Both the position numbers and the translations under genes were made by a program. This document shows, in pieces, positions 16,670 to 26,103 of a stretch of DNA of 64,000 bases; within the stretch, counting starts at the first letter, position 1; every line of letters starts with the position of its first letter. Origin of the DNA: Halobacillus sp. Nhm2S1 (GTDB lineage Bacteria; Bacillota; Bacilli; Bacillales; Halobacillaceae); the NCBI RefSeq assembly GCF_019599545.1, contig NZ_JAIEZV010000001.1, positions 1,054,001 to 1,118,000 of the forward strand, written 5' to 3'. The notes under the pieces were generated by a model. The model saw nothing but the letters and a program-made list of their open reading frames with translations. It was not told the origin of the DNA and did not search any database.

Positions 16670-16897
16670 ATGAATCTTACTGTTCATCAATCCATCTACA
16701 TCCACGTCCTAAGAATCGGCTCAGTAGCTAACTCTTCTGTTCTTCAAATCGGAAGCTCCGGAGTCATCCAATCAAAAGCTGATTTGTACAACACAGGCGG
16801 CTATAAAGGACCTGCGCCCAAAGCCCAGCCGAAAGACGGAGAGGTCATCATCCCAGAAGCAGGAGGCGGCACGCTTGTTCCACTTTCCATAACATAG
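16670..16897 (+). CDS. gerPB: Spore germination protein GerPB
   Basis: A 75-residue protein with YIHVLRIGSVANSSVLQIGSSG, the hydrophobic SSVxQIG repeat shared by GerPB, D and E. It is 11 bp after gerPA. The ATG at 16670 has GGAGG well placed; a GTG two codons upstream overlaps that site and is rejected. Confidence 0.92.
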   Translation: MNLTVHQSIYIHVLRIGSVANSSVLQIGSSGVIQSKADLYNTGGYKGPAPKAQPKDGEVIIPEAGGGTLVPLSIT

Positions 16898-16941
16898 ATG
16901 TCCCCCATTCTTCATAAAGATAGGATAGGGGGTGAGCGCAC

Positions 16942-17496
16942 TTGAACCAATATCATTCTTGGCAATCCTGGATCCAGCAAATGATGAACCAAATGGAACA
17001 ACAGCAGAAAATGATTGAACAATTACAGAAAAAAATAGAGCAGATCCAATCCATTGAACACCCACCGAAGACAGTCATAGAAAAGATTGAATATAAATTT
17101 GATCAGCTGAAAATCGAGACGCTCGAAGGAACCCTGCAAATCGGGCTGACCCCAAATGGATCCGACCTCTCTGAAATTGGAGACTTATATAGCAACCAAG
17201 GAAAGCAATTGCCACAAACGGATGATCAGGCGCTTCACTTTTTACAGGAATATATGGTGTCCGACATCCCCGTCTGGATGAATCAGTACTGCCGTGATCA
17301 TGATATCCAAGTCAGTGAGAAGCATAAAGAACGAATGATCGAAGATGTCCGTAAACAACTTCCACAGCGCATGGAATATTACCGTAATCAAGAACCAGAA
17401 GCTCCACCTGAAACGTTATTCCACCAAATACAAACAGAAATCCAACATTCCATTGCGCAATACTTCGATACGATTCAAGGAGATGATGACCGTTGA
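16942..17496 (+). CDS. gerPC: Spore germination protein GerPC
   Basis: A 184-residue hydrophilic protein with an N-terminal coiled coil rich in Gln and Met (about 8-35, QMMNQMEQQQKMIEQLQ) and the GerPC core (TLQIGLTPNGSDLSEIGD). The start is TTG with AGGGGGTGAG upstream. It is the only large member of the operon and is thought to help assemble the others in the coat. The stop overlaps the gerPD start by 4 bp (TTGA). Confidence 0.9.
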   Translation: MNQYHSWQSWIQQMMNQMEQQQKMIEQLQKKIEQIQSIEHPPKTVIEKIEYKFDQLKIETLEGTLQIGLTPNGSDLSEIGDLYSNQGKQLPQTDDQALHFLQEYMVSDIPVWMNQYCRDHDIQVSEKHKERMIEDVRKQLPQRMEYYRNQEPEAPPETLFHQIQTEIQHSIAQYFDTIQGDDDR

Positions 17497-17696
17497 ATCA
17501 TGTTGTACACAACTATGGCCTGCACGTAGGAAACATCCGCGTGACAGGCGTTTCTGGTTCATCCGTCTTTTTAATTGGAGATAATAAAACCATCCGCCTG
17601 CAATCTTTCTTTGACACTCCTCCAGAATCTTTAATCATAGGTCCTTTTGAAAACATTGAAGAAGTTTCTAATGTCGAGATGGAACCGAATGATTAA
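17493..17696 (+). CDS. gerPD: Spore germination protein GerPD
   Basis: A 67-residue protein with LHVGNIRVTGVSGSSVFLIGD, the GerPB/D repeat type. The TTG start overlaps the gerPC stop in TTGA, and the stop overlaps gerPE, so the three are translationally coupled. Confidence 0.9.
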   Translation: MNHVVHNYGLHVGNIRVTGVSGSSVFLIGDNKTIRLQSFFDTPPESLIIGPFENIEEVSNVEMEPND

Positions 17697-18060
17697 GAGA
17701 ATGGTTTACACTCAGCACGTAGACATTACGTCTGTGCTTATTGGCTCCATAGTCGATATCGGTGATGTGTACCGTGCAGCCCCATCTTCAAAAGTTTTGG
17801 CTGTACAAAAAGAAGGTTTACAGTTCAAGGGTGACCTATACGATTTCGAGGACTTTCCTATCTTCTCACAGGAGAGCTCACCCCCGTTACCGCCGATTCA
17901 AATGGACTCTTTTCATTACCAAAATCGTCCGATTGAAGTCGATTATGTCCGAGTCATCGGGATCTCGACAGCTGCTGTATTTCAAATTGGCGGCATTGAT
18001 CATATAGACGCCATCAATTACACGAAACACTTCAGATTATTGCGCGAGGAAGAACAATAA
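17689..18060 (+). CDS. gerPE: Spore germination protein GerPE
   Basis: A protein of about 123 residues with two SSVxxIG-like repeats, TSVLIGSIVDIGDVYRA near the N-terminus and STAAVFQIGGIDHI near the C-terminus, the GerPE arrangement. The ATG at 17689 overlaps the gerPD stop by 8 bp. ATGs at 17671 and 17701 are alternatives and none has a strong ribosome-binding site, so the exact start is uncertain. Confidence 0.88.
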   Translation: MIKRMVYTQHVDITSVLIGSIVDIGDVYRAAPSSKVLAVQKEGLQFKGDLYDFEDFPIFSQESSPPLPPIQMDSFHYQNRPIEVDYVRVIGISTAAVFQIGGIDHIDAINYTKHFRLLREEEQ

Positions 18061-18123
18061 CAGCCCAACGTGCATACGTTGTAACTATAATGCTTGAATC
18101 GCACCAAAAAGGAGGCGATTGCG

Positions 18124-18342
18124 ATGCCGGCTATTGTCGGACCCATCAATATAAACAGCGTCGGTGGTGGTGTAGTTAACTTTGGTGATTCTTTCTATCT
18201 GTCCCCAAAATCTTCAGGAAAAACGAATGCCGGATCGGGCGCACTGAACACCGGAAACTGGATTATTACAAACAACGGACTCAGCTCCACAAACCCATTT
18301 GACCCAGACGTTGCCGATCAAAATATTACAGCAAATGCTTAA
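18124..18342 (+). CDS. gerPF: Spore germination protein GerPF
   Basis: A 72-residue protein beginning MPAIVGPININSVGGGVVNF, nearly the textbook GerPF N-terminus and clearly paralogous to GerPA. The ATG is preceded by AAGGAGG; an in-frame ATG ten codons upstream lacks one. It ends the gerP operon, followed by a terminator. Confidence 0.93.
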   Translation: MPAIVGPININSVGGGVVNFGDSFYLSPKSSGKTNAGSGALNTGNWIITNNGLSSTNPFDPDVADQNITANA

Positions 18343-18350
18343 AGGTAATG

Positions 18351-18381
18351 AAGTGCCCTTGATCGTGAGGGCACTTTTTTG
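18351..18381 (+). terminator. gerP operon terminator
   Basis: AAGTGCCCT (18351-18359) pairs with AGGGCACTT (18368-18376), followed by a T-run. Confidence 0.9.
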
Positions 18382-18468
18382 TTCTTTCGTTTGCCGTTTT
18401 AAATTAAGTCACTTTCGTTTGCGTTAGGGCACTTTCCTGCACTCTATTATTCCTTTTCATGTGTTTCG

Positions 18469-18492
18469 GGAGGTGTGCTGCACAACCTCCCT
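18469..18492. other. GGGAGGT hairpin in the gerP-hlpB gap
   Basis: GGGAGGT and ACCTCCC enclose GTGCTGCACA, which can itself fold. There is no T-tract. The preceding bases 18385-18450 contain partial repeats of CTTTCGTTTGC; nothing else was recognised in this gap. Confidence 0.4.
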
Positions 18493-18496
18493 AATC

Positions 18497-18529
18497 AAAA
18501 AAAGAAACCGGACGTGTGGCCGGTTTCTT
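18497..18529 (-). terminator. addBA-hlpB terminator
   Basis: AAGAAACCGG (18502-18511) pairs with CCGGTTTCTT (18520-18529), followed by a T-run on the minus strand, immediately after the hlpB stop. Confidence 0.9.
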
Positions 18530-18816
18530 CATTTCCTCTTTCTTCGATTCGATTTTCTAGTCGTTATTTTCTTCTCCGGGTCCTGCTTTTTCACCCATCG
18601 TAAATACTTCTGCATATCCGGGTGGTCTTTCAAACGTTCGACACTATGATAAAAAGCAGCTAGTTCTTCATTTGTAAATAATGCATGAATCTGACGGTGA
18701 CAAGCACTGCACAGCATCGCCGTCGGTCCTTCCACTCCACCGTATTGTTTCGGTATTAAGTGATGTTCTGTCGTTTTGACCGGTGAGCGGGAACATAAAT
18801 CACAGGTCTCTCCCAT
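18529..18816 (-). CDS. hlpB: HNH endonuclease-like protein HlpB (YisB)
   Basis: A 95-residue HNH-type zinc protein. CDLC (Cys5, Cys8), EHHLIPKQYGG and CSACHRQIHALF give the zinc ligands and the HH...N...H nuclease motif. In B. subtilis hlpB lies downstream of addB-addA-sbcD-sbcC. Here it follows addA directly, overlapping by 17 bp, with sbcDC absent. The chosen ATG has GGAGG upstream. Coupling to AddAB suggests a role in DNA break processing or recombination, which is inference. Confidence 0.85.
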   Translation of the reverse strand: MGETCDLCSRSPVKTTEHHLIPKQYGGVEGPTAMLCSACHRQIHALFTNEELAAFYHSVERLKDHPDMQKYLRWVKKQDPEKKITTRKSNRRKRK

Positions 18817-21800
18817 GTGTATCGACCTCCACCATGAAGGATCCTTCAAAGAAATACAAACAACTCTTGCGAACCGGCTGTTTCCAAATCTTTTCGAGCG
18901 CGGTTTGGTACAAGCTTAATTGTGTGCGGTACCTGTCTGCCAATTTCGATGCTGCATCGTCTGCATCTTCAGGAATCGCATCCGATTTATAATCCAGAAT
19001 CATCCAGCCGTCTTCATACGGAATCATAGCGTCAATGACACCCTGAATGAAAACCTGCTCCTCAGTCGCTTCTTCCCAGTCTGGGTAAACCTCATCGGCA
19101 GGCAAAGTCAAACTGAATGGAACTTCACGTTCAATCTGATCCGTTTGTAATACATATTTCCCTATATCGGTTTGGAAAAAGTCCGCCACGGCTTTACAGT
19201 CAATCACATCAGCTTCTTCGCGCCGGAGTACTTCCTTGAGAACCAGGTGCTCCACGTACTCCTCCACTTCCTCACTCGTCCACTGTTTTGTAAAAGGCAG
19301 ATGTTGCATGACGGTGTGCATCGCTGTTCCGCGTTCCGCTGCAGTCAGCTGTTTTTCCTCCTGCATGAAACGAGGACGTTTAACGATTGGTGCACGGTAA
19401 GGGACGAGCAGCTGGTCGCTTGAGTATTCGTCCTTCGTCTCGCGCTGACGTTTGATTTCAGTCACGGTCTGCTTGGCTCTGGTGTGAGCCGCTTTGACAT
19501 GAGGGTACACAAAGTCGAGGCGCTTCACATAGGATTCATCCACCTCTTCAGGAACCACTACCGGTTTCCATTCCTCAACTGCTTGCTGCAACTGTTCATC
19601 CCGTTTTTCTTTCACTTCGTCAAGGACACTGAATTCACTTCCATGAGCAATGTGCACCCGCCACTGAGATTCGTCATAGTGAATCTCTTCAGCGGTCATC
19701 ACTTCCACATCTCCCCGAAGGTCAATCGTGTGCTGATGACGAATCAACGAGGGACCGACCCAATCGAGGTAAGACTTTGCCTCCAAACGATCGTGGGGTG
19801 GAAGCACCCAGTCACGGGCCTCCACAAAGTTCTGCCATTTCTCCTGTTTCTTTTCAAAAGAAGCGACATTGCCGACCATGACAAGCTTCTCCTTCGCTCT
19901 TGTCAACGCGACGTATAAGACTCTCATTTCCTCCGCTAAAAGTTCACGACGTTTGGCTTCTTTCAACGCGTGATAAGCAAGCGTCGGGTACATGAGCCTT
20001 TTTTCTGGATTGATATAGCGTGAGCCGAAGCCATAATCTTTATGCAGTAAGTACCGGTTCTTCAAGTCCATCATATTGAACTGTTTGTCCATGGCTCCAA
20101 GAATGACGACCGGGAACTCAAGTCCCTTACTTTTATGAATCGTCATGATCCGGACGACATCTTCCTGCTCACCAAGGGCACGGGCCGCTCCGAGATCATC
20201 CCCTCTTTCTTCCATCCGCTCAATAAAACGAAGGAAGCGGAACAGCCCACGGAAAGAGGTGGCTTCATAGGAGCGGGCGCGATCGTATAAAGCTCTCAAG
20301 TTGGCTTGGCGCTGACGCCCGCCCGGCATTCCACCGACAAAGTCGTAGTAGCCCGTTTCACGGAAAATGTCCCAAATGAGTTCAGATAATGCTCCTTGAC
20401 GCGCCCGTTCGCGGAAGCTTCTTAATGATTCCAGGAACGCATCCACTTTACGTCCCAGCTCATCTTTAGCCACATAAGCCTGCATGGCTTCATAATAGGT
20501 CGCACGCTTCTTCGCAAGACGAATTTGTGCAAGCTCATCTTCATTAAGACCAACGATTGGCGATTTGAGTACCGATGCGAGCGGGATATCCTGCATCGGG
20601 TTATCAATCACCTTGAGCAGACTGAGCATCACTTTGATTTCGATCGCTTCGAAATATCCTGTGGAGAGCTCTGCATATATCGGAATGCCTTGCTGCTTCA
20701 ATTCGTCCACGATGGTCGATGCCCATGTCATCGAACGCATCAGGATGACGATGTCCCGGTATTGCAATGGACGTTTCGTCCCCGTTTCTTTATCCACGAC
20801 TTGAAGAGGTTCCTCGTCTTCATACCCAAGCCATTTGCGAATCATTCTTCCATAAGCGCGAGCTTCGAGTTGGGCTTTTTCTAGATCCTTATAAGCCTCA
20901 TCTTCGTCACTGTCGCTTTCCTGTGATTCCCGGTCGATGAGGAAAAGCTCCGCATCGGCATCATCAGCTGTTAATTCATCATATATTTTGTTGCTGTAAA
21001 TGAGCTCTGCATCCTTTTCATACTCCATCTCTCCGACCTCTTCATCAAGCACTTGGCGGAAGATATAGTTTGTCGCATCCAGCACTTGCTTACGACTCCG
21101 GAAGTTACGAGCGAGGTCAATCCGCTCGCCGTCATTCTCTTCCTTTCCGTAAAGCTTGTACTTATTCAAAAATAAGGAAGGTTCTGCATGTCGAAACCGG
21201 TAGATGCTCTGTTTTACATCTCCGACCATAAATAAGTGCCCGGCATCTTTGCCTTCCGTCAACAGCCGAAGTAACGTTTCCTGGACGAGGTTCGTATCTT
21301 GATATTCATCAATCAACACCTCGGAAAACTGCTTTTGAAAACTTTCTGCCACAGGAGAAGGCACAAGATCCACAGGAGTCGCTGTCTCATCCAGTAAAAT
21401 ATGCAGGCAATAGTGCTCCAAGTCAGAGAAATCGACGATCGCTTTTTCTTTTTTCAGCTGCTCGTACCGCTCTTTAAAGTCCTTCACGATGACGGCAAGC
21501 TGTTCCATAACTGGATGCAGGTCCTGCATATCCTTCAAATAGCTTTCAAGCGAACGTGAGAACCATTCATCACGAACCTCATTCCAACGTTTCTTATAAC
21601 GGTCACGAATCTTTTTCGCCTGTTCTTTTTTTTCTGCATCACAGTCCATTTTCTTTCGAGATAGCGTGGCGAATTTCTGTCCAGCCATAAAGCTTTGCAT
21701 CTCTGACCAGGAATGAGCGAGTGCTCCTTTTGCCTGCTGGATCATATCAAGGTCCGACTCTGCGGTTTCCGCATAAGCATAGGGGCCGTCCGGTTCACGT

Positions 21801-22519
21801 GTGAGCTCCAATACTTGACGGGCTTCTGTTTCCATCGCTTTAAACTGGCTTTTCACTTCTTGTTTTAACAGGTTGAGCCACGGCAGGTCTCCTTCACTTT
21901 CGACATCGGCCACATTGTACATGTCTACCATTTGATCGATCCAGGCATCCGGCCACGGATTTTGCGTCGCAAACGTATATAAATCAAGTACTAATTTCTC
22001 TACATCCAAGTCACTCCGGTCGCTTGAAAACCTTTCAACCACATCGAAAAAACGCTGCTGCTCTTCGCCTTCTTTCCCATACCAATCCTCAAACAGTTCT
22101 TCAAGAACTTCCTGCTGAATCAAGTCCGATTCGACCGTATCGGCAATTCTAAAACCGGGGTCGAGATCAAGTAAGTAGGCATAGCGACGCACCACTTCCA
22201 TACAGAACGAATGGAGCGTGGAGATGGAAGCATTTTGCAGCAAGGATAGCTGTTTTTTTAAATGATGGGAGCCTGGATTTTCCTCTAAAGCCTTCGCTAA
22301 TGCCTGCCCTACACGGTTCCTCATCTCCTGTGCCGCGGCATTCGTAAACGTCACCACAAGCAAGGAGTCGATATCGACAGGATCATCTTTATGAAGGAGC
22401 TTTTGAATAATCCGTTCGACAAGCACCGCTGTTTTCCCTGAGCCGGCAGCCGCGGCCACGAGGATATTCGATCCATGCGAATAGATCGCCCTCTCCTGTT
22501 CTTTTGTCCAACTGACCAT
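18800..22519 (-). CDS. addA: Helicase-nuclease AddA
   Basis: A 1239-residue UvrD-type helicase with a C-terminal RecB-type nuclease. Walker A is AAAAGSGKTAVLVERI near residue 24; VDFSDLEHYC and LIDEYQDTN (Walker B) follow; MTIHKSKGLEFPVV and VALTRAKEKL are late helicase motifs. The nuclease motif LDYKSDAIPED lies near the end. AddAB resects double-strand breaks and yields Chi-dependent 3' tails for RecA. The start overlaps the addB stop in TAATG. Confidence 0.96.
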   Translation of the reverse strand: MVSWTKEQERAIYSHGSNILVAAAAGSGKTAVLVERIIQKLLHKDDPVDIDSLLVVTFTNAAAQEMRNRVGQALAKALEENPGSHHLKKQLSLLQNASISTLHSFCMEVVRRYAYLLDLDPGFRIADTVESDLIQQEVLEELFEDWYGKEGEEQQRFFDVVERFSSDRSDLDVEKLVLDLYTFATQNPWPDAWIDQMVDMYNVADVESEGDLPWLNLLKQEVKSQFKAMETEARQVLELTREPDGPYAYAETAESDLDMIQQAKGALAHSWSEMQSFMAGQKFATLSRKKMDCDAEKKEQAKKIRDRYKKRWNEVRDEWFSRSLESYLKDMQDLHPVMEQLAVIVKDFKERYEQLKKEKAIVDFSDLEHYCLHILLDETATPVDLVPSPVAESFQKQFSEVLIDEYQDTNLVQETLLRLLTEGKDAGHLFMVGDVKQSIYRFRHAEPSLFLNKYKLYGKEENDGERIDLARNFRSRKQVLDATNYIFRQVLDEEVGEMEYEKDAELIYSNKIYDELTADDADAELFLIDRESQESDSDEDEAYKDLEKAQLEARAYGRMIRKWLGYEDEEPLQVVDKETGTKRPLQYRDIVILMRSMTWASTIVDELKQQGIPIYAELSTGYFEAIEIKVMLSLLKVIDNPMQDIPLASVLKSPIVGLNEDELAQIRLAKKRATYYEAMQAYVAKDELGRKVDAFLESLRSFRERARQGALSELIWDIFRETGYYDFVGGMPGGRQRQANLRALYDRARSYEATSFRGLFRFLRFIERMEERGDDLGAARALGEQEDVVRIMTIHKSKGLEFPVVILGAMDKQFNMMDLKNRYLLHKDYGFGSRYINPEKRLMYPTLAYHALKEAKRRELLAEEMRVLYVALTRAKEKLVMVGNVASFEKKQEKWQNFVEARDWVLPPHDRLEAKSYLDWVGPSLIRHQHTIDLRGDVEVMTAEEIHYDESQWRVHIAHGSEFSVLDEVKEKRDEQLQQAVEEWKPVVVPEEVDESYVKRLDFVYPHVKAAHTRAKQTVTEIKRQRETKDEYSSDQLLVPYRAPIVKRPRFMQEEKQLTAAERGTAMHTVMQHLPFTKQWTSEEVEEYVEHLVLKEVLRREEADVIDCKAVADFFQTDIGKYVLQTDQIEREVPFSLTLPADEVYPDWEEATEEQVFIQGVIDAMIPYEDGWMILDYKSDAIPEDADDAASKLADRYRTQLSLYQTALEKIWKQPVRKSCLYFFEGSFMVEVDTHGRDL

Positions 22520-25500
22520 TACGCATCCTCCTTCCCTTTCGTCAGTCTCTCCAGAACATCTTCATCTTTCATGTCCTGCAGTTTCCGGTAGTTATGTTCT
22601 TCTAATGTCGGGTCGAACTGACAGACAGATCGGTACGAACAAAATTCACAGGCGACCTGCTGGTTTTTCTGAAACGGATCAAGGTTGACCGCTCCATCCG
22701 TAATTCTCGTTCCTGCTTCTGTCATCAACCCGCGGATATAATGTTTCAATTGTTCGAAACGTTCCTCATCCGCTGTTTTTGAACTCTTATAAAATCCGCC
22801 CTTCGCCTTCAAAGCGGCAGGGACGATTTGACTGTATCCTTTTTCAAGACCTGTATCCATCATTTGAACGACACGTTCATTCTCTAGAAGCAGCCCTTGC
22901 ATCTTGAATTTCTTAAAAATCTCTTCTTCAATCTGCTCATCTTTAAGAAGCTGTTTCCCTGTAATCATCGGGTTGTGCACATGGAAATAAAGCACACCTC
23001 CAGGGGTTGCATTTTTTCCAAGCCAGTGTTCAGCGTTGGTCAGCACAACATCTAAATAAGCGAGCATCTGCAGCGACAAACCATAAAAGACATCCACGAG
23101 ACTCAAGCCTTTGCTGCTTGATTTGTAATCAATGATTCTTAAAAACAGATCTTCTTCCGAAAGTGCTTTATCCACACGGTCGATACGCCCCCGAAGCATG
23201 AGTTCATATCCATTCGGCAAGTCAAAAGATAATGGCGGAAGTTTCGCATCTCCCCCAGTCCCGAAACCAAGTTCCAGACCTACAGGAGAAAATTGACTAC
23301 TCCTTGCCTGCTCACTGAGAACGAACGTTGCCCGTGCAATGACCTGCTGCAGTTTCTTCTGAATATACTGATAGCGGTTCGAACTCTTCAAGATTTGATT
23401 TTGTAGGATTGGTGCCAGGGCATTAGTCGCTTTTTCCGCATAAAGGTTCGTCTCCTGACGTCCCAATTGAGAAAAGTCACGTCCTTCAGCCTGAACCCAT
23501 TCCGTGATTTGCTTAAGCGCTTCGTGGAAGAGCTGACCGATGTCAGGGGCGTCTAACTTGTAGGTCCTTCTTTCTTCAAGTCCGAGGCTGTGCTGGGCGA
23601 AATATTGATACGAACAACGGTGATACGTTTCCAGCCTTGAAACACTTGTTTTCACTTGTTTGTCAAATAGCTGCCCCGTAGTCTCCTTGGAAAGGGATAC
23701 CGGTTGATTTTTGTAAAAAAGACTCTGCAATACACGGTTCGTCAATCCATGGGAAGGCTCGTGCTCAATATACCAGTTCAACAATTCCCACCAGACCGGC
23801 TGCATCAAATATCCTTTCAAATACCGGGCAAACTGCGAGGTAAGCGCCGACCTTGTTTTTTGCGGATTGGTAATGAACCGTTCTGCTTCGTACAAATCAT
23901 CAGGATCCTGTAATAGCACATGTTCCTTCGTATTCGGGAACAACTCCTCAATTCGTTGGATGAGGGTCGCCGGAACTTTAGACTTCCCTTCCTCGTTACT
24001 GAGCGGATAGCTGATCCACAATTGATCTGCGGGCATCGTCAGTGCTAAGTACACATAAAAGCGATCATCCAAGAGCTGGCGATTACTTCCGTCGGCAAGC
24101 TGAATACCGTGTTCCGCAAGCAAGGAACGTTCCTGTTCAGAAATCATCCCATCACTCGGCGGCTTCATCGGCCACATCCCATCAGTCACACCGAGGAGGA
24201 AAGCCGCTTTAATTCCTGTCATCCTTGAACGATCGACACTTCCGACGATGACATGGTCCATGCTTGGCGGAACATGGGCGAAGGTGAGAGATTCCAAACC
24301 ACTATCGATGGTACTGCGGAAGACTTGGAGTGACATTTTTTCATCACCGGCCATTTCCACCATTTCATCGAGCAGTTGCAGGAAATCATCCCATACTTGC
24401 GCCTGTTCCCGACCTCGCTCAATTTCCCCTTTTTCATCATAAAACGTACGCCAGGACTCGAGTTGATCCGGAACGCGCAAACCTTCCAGCCATAAATAAA
24501 TGACCCGTGCCCGCTCTTCAATCGTTTTGGCTGCCCTAAGCTCCTCATCAAATGGCTGCAGCGCTTGGCGTACTTGGTCACGGTACGCATTGATCCGGGT
24601 TTGTTTCGCTTTTTCCTCGTCCGTTTGTGCGGACTGTTCAAATCCACGAAAACGCTGGTAAACCCACGGCTCATCAGAAAACCATTGACTGCGCGCCCGT
24701 ATGCCATACTCCAGTACGTAATTCTCCAGTTCGTCGATTGCATCTTCATTCAATGGATGCCTGCGGTCTGTCGCTGGAATAAAGCCGGTTTTTAATAGTC
24801 GAAACACAGCATCATACCGGAAATTCCCTTCCACAACATCAAGACCAGACCGGACGAGTTCAATCATGGGATGGTTGAGCATCGTCCTTTTTTCATCAAT
24901 GAACACCGGGATATCATAATCATCAAAGAGTGTTTCAATCAGACTATGGTAAACATCCGGCTCACGCATCAAAATGGCTATATCCTTATAGCGATAGCCT
25001 TGATCACGAACGAGCTGAAGAATCTCCTGTGCCACCCCTTCGACTTCTGCACGAGGATGAACCGCTTCTGCAATCTGAATCGGTACTTTTCCTTCAAACG
25101 GAGCTGCCGGCCTTACATCATAATACTTTTCCAAATGTAGAAAGGCGGGCTGGTCTTTCATACGACCTGAGGTATGGTCAAGCACCTCTGTATCTTCCAG
25201 CCTGGCCCCCGCTTCCTCAGCCACCTTTTTCAGATCGAGGTACGTTTGTTTCGTTTCATGAAAAAGATCAAGCTCAGGATTCTCTTCTCCTGCCGGTTCC
25301 TCTGTTGTTAACGTCACATGAACTGTCTTCACCTTTCTCAAAAGAGTTTCAATGACTTGATACTCCTGAGGCGTAAAGCTGTGGAACCCGTCGATGTACA
25401 CTTCTGCTCCTTCTAAAAAAGAAGCCTCAGGAATTTTGTTGGCAAGAAGCTTTAGCTGATCTTCACTATCTATGTATTGATCTTTCAGCGCATCAACAAG

Positions 25501-26019
25501 ACGATCATAAATATACGTCATATCATCCAGCTTGTCCCTGAGTCCCTGTTCCTGACTCGTGGTGTGAACGAACTGATCAAGCGCATCCATTTGTGCTTGA
25601 AGATCCTCCGGTGTAATGCGGTAACGCTTGAATTCTGTGATCATCCCCTCCAGTTGTTCAATGAATCCCTGCTTCTCCACCGCTTTTTGAAAAACACGCC
25701 AATCGGACGTTCTTTCCTCAACAATTTTGCGCAGCATCATCTGAACCCCTGTAGACGTGATGAACTTCTTCGTCCCCCCTCCAGTTTCCTGGAGCACTCT
25801 CCAGGCCAGCCGGGAAAAACTGAAAACTTGAGCACGAATCGAGCCTTCCACTCCCTCTCTTTTCAAAAGACCGTACTCCTGCTGGAAGGTCATCTGGTCC
25901 GGCACGATGTAGATGATCGCCGGTCCTCTTGGATCGTCTTTCAGTTTGGCTTCTATTTCATTTAAGCAACGCGTACTTTTTCCTGCTCCTGAACGACCGA
26001 GCAAAAAACGCAACCCCAT
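22519..26019 (-). CDS. addB: Helicase-nuclease AddB
   Basis: A protein of 1166 residues. The N-terminal Walker A GRSGAGKST is followed by an inactivated helicase core, then a C-terminal nuclease (RIIDYKSSSKG). Four cysteines that hold a 4Fe-4S cluster are visible: one in YHRCSYQYF and three in CEFCSYRSVCQFD. It recognises Chi in the AddAB complex. The start at MGLRFLLGRSG has AGGAG upstream and aligns with B. subtilis AddB; an upstream in-frame ATG adds eight residues and is rejected. Confidence 0.95.
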   Translation of the reverse strand: MGLRFLLGRSGAGKSTRCLNEIEAKLKDDPRGPAIIYIVPDQMTFQQEYGLLKREGVEGSIRAQVFSFSRLAWRVLQETGGGTKKFITSTGVQMMLRKIVEERTSDWRVFQKAVEKQGFIEQLEGMITEFKRYRITPEDLQAQMDALDQFVHTTSQEQGLRDKLDDMTYIYDRLVDALKDQYIDSEDQLKLLANKIPEASFLEGAEVYIDGFHSFTPQEYQVIETLLRKVKTVHVTLTTEEPAGEENPELDLFHETKQTYLDLKKVAEEAGARLEDTEVLDHTSGRMKDQPAFLHLEKYYDVRPAAPFEGKVPIQIAEAVHPRAEVEGVAQEILQLVRDQGYRYKDIAILMREPDVYHSLIETLFDDYDIPVFIDEKRTMLNHPMIELVRSGLDVVEGNFRYDAVFRLLKTGFIPATDRRHPLNEDAIDELENYVLEYGIRARSQWFSDEPWVYQRFRGFEQSAQTDEEKAKQTRINAYRDQVRQALQPFDEELRAAKTIEERARVIYLWLEGLRVPDQLESWRTFYDEKGEIERGREQAQVWDDFLQLLDEMVEMAGDEKMSLQVFRSTIDSGLESLTFAHVPPSMDHVIVGSVDRSRMTGIKAAFLLGVTDGMWPMKPPSDGMISEQERSLLAEHGIQLADGSNRQLLDDRFYVYLALTMPADQLWISYPLSNEEGKSKVPATLIQRIEELFPNTKEHVLLQDPDDLYEAERFITNPQKTRSALTSQFARYLKGYLMQPVWWELLNWYIEHEPSHGLTNRVLQSLFYKNQPVSLSKETTGQLFDKQVKTSVSRLETYHRCSYQYFAQHSLGLEERRTYKLDAPDIGQLFHEALKQITEWVQAEGRDFSQLGRQETNLYAEKATNALAPILQNQILKSSNRYQYIQKKLQQVIARATFVLSEQARSSQFSPVGLELGFGTGGDAKLPPLSFDLPNGYELMLRGRIDRVDKALSEEDLFLRIIDYKSSSKGLSLVDVFYGLSLQMLAYLDVVLTNAEHWLGKNATPGGVLYFHVHNPMITGKQLLKDEQIEEEIFKKFKMQGLLLENERVVQMMDTGLEKGYSQIVPAALKAKGGFYKSSKTADEERFEQLKHYIRGLMTEAGTRITDGAVNLDPFQKNQQVACEFCSYRSVCQFDPTLEEHNYRKLQDMKDEDVLERLTKGKEDA

Positions 26020-26103
26020 ACCGACCGCTCCTTTCTTTCTCATTCTGTTTATATTTTATCATTTTTGAACCGTTTATGATGCTTTCCGGCTCTTCATCAA
26101 TCG

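Noticed and set aside
24219-24749. 176-codon alternative-frame ORF within addB
   Set aside because: A shadow of addB; no ribosome-binding site and low-complexity basic composition.
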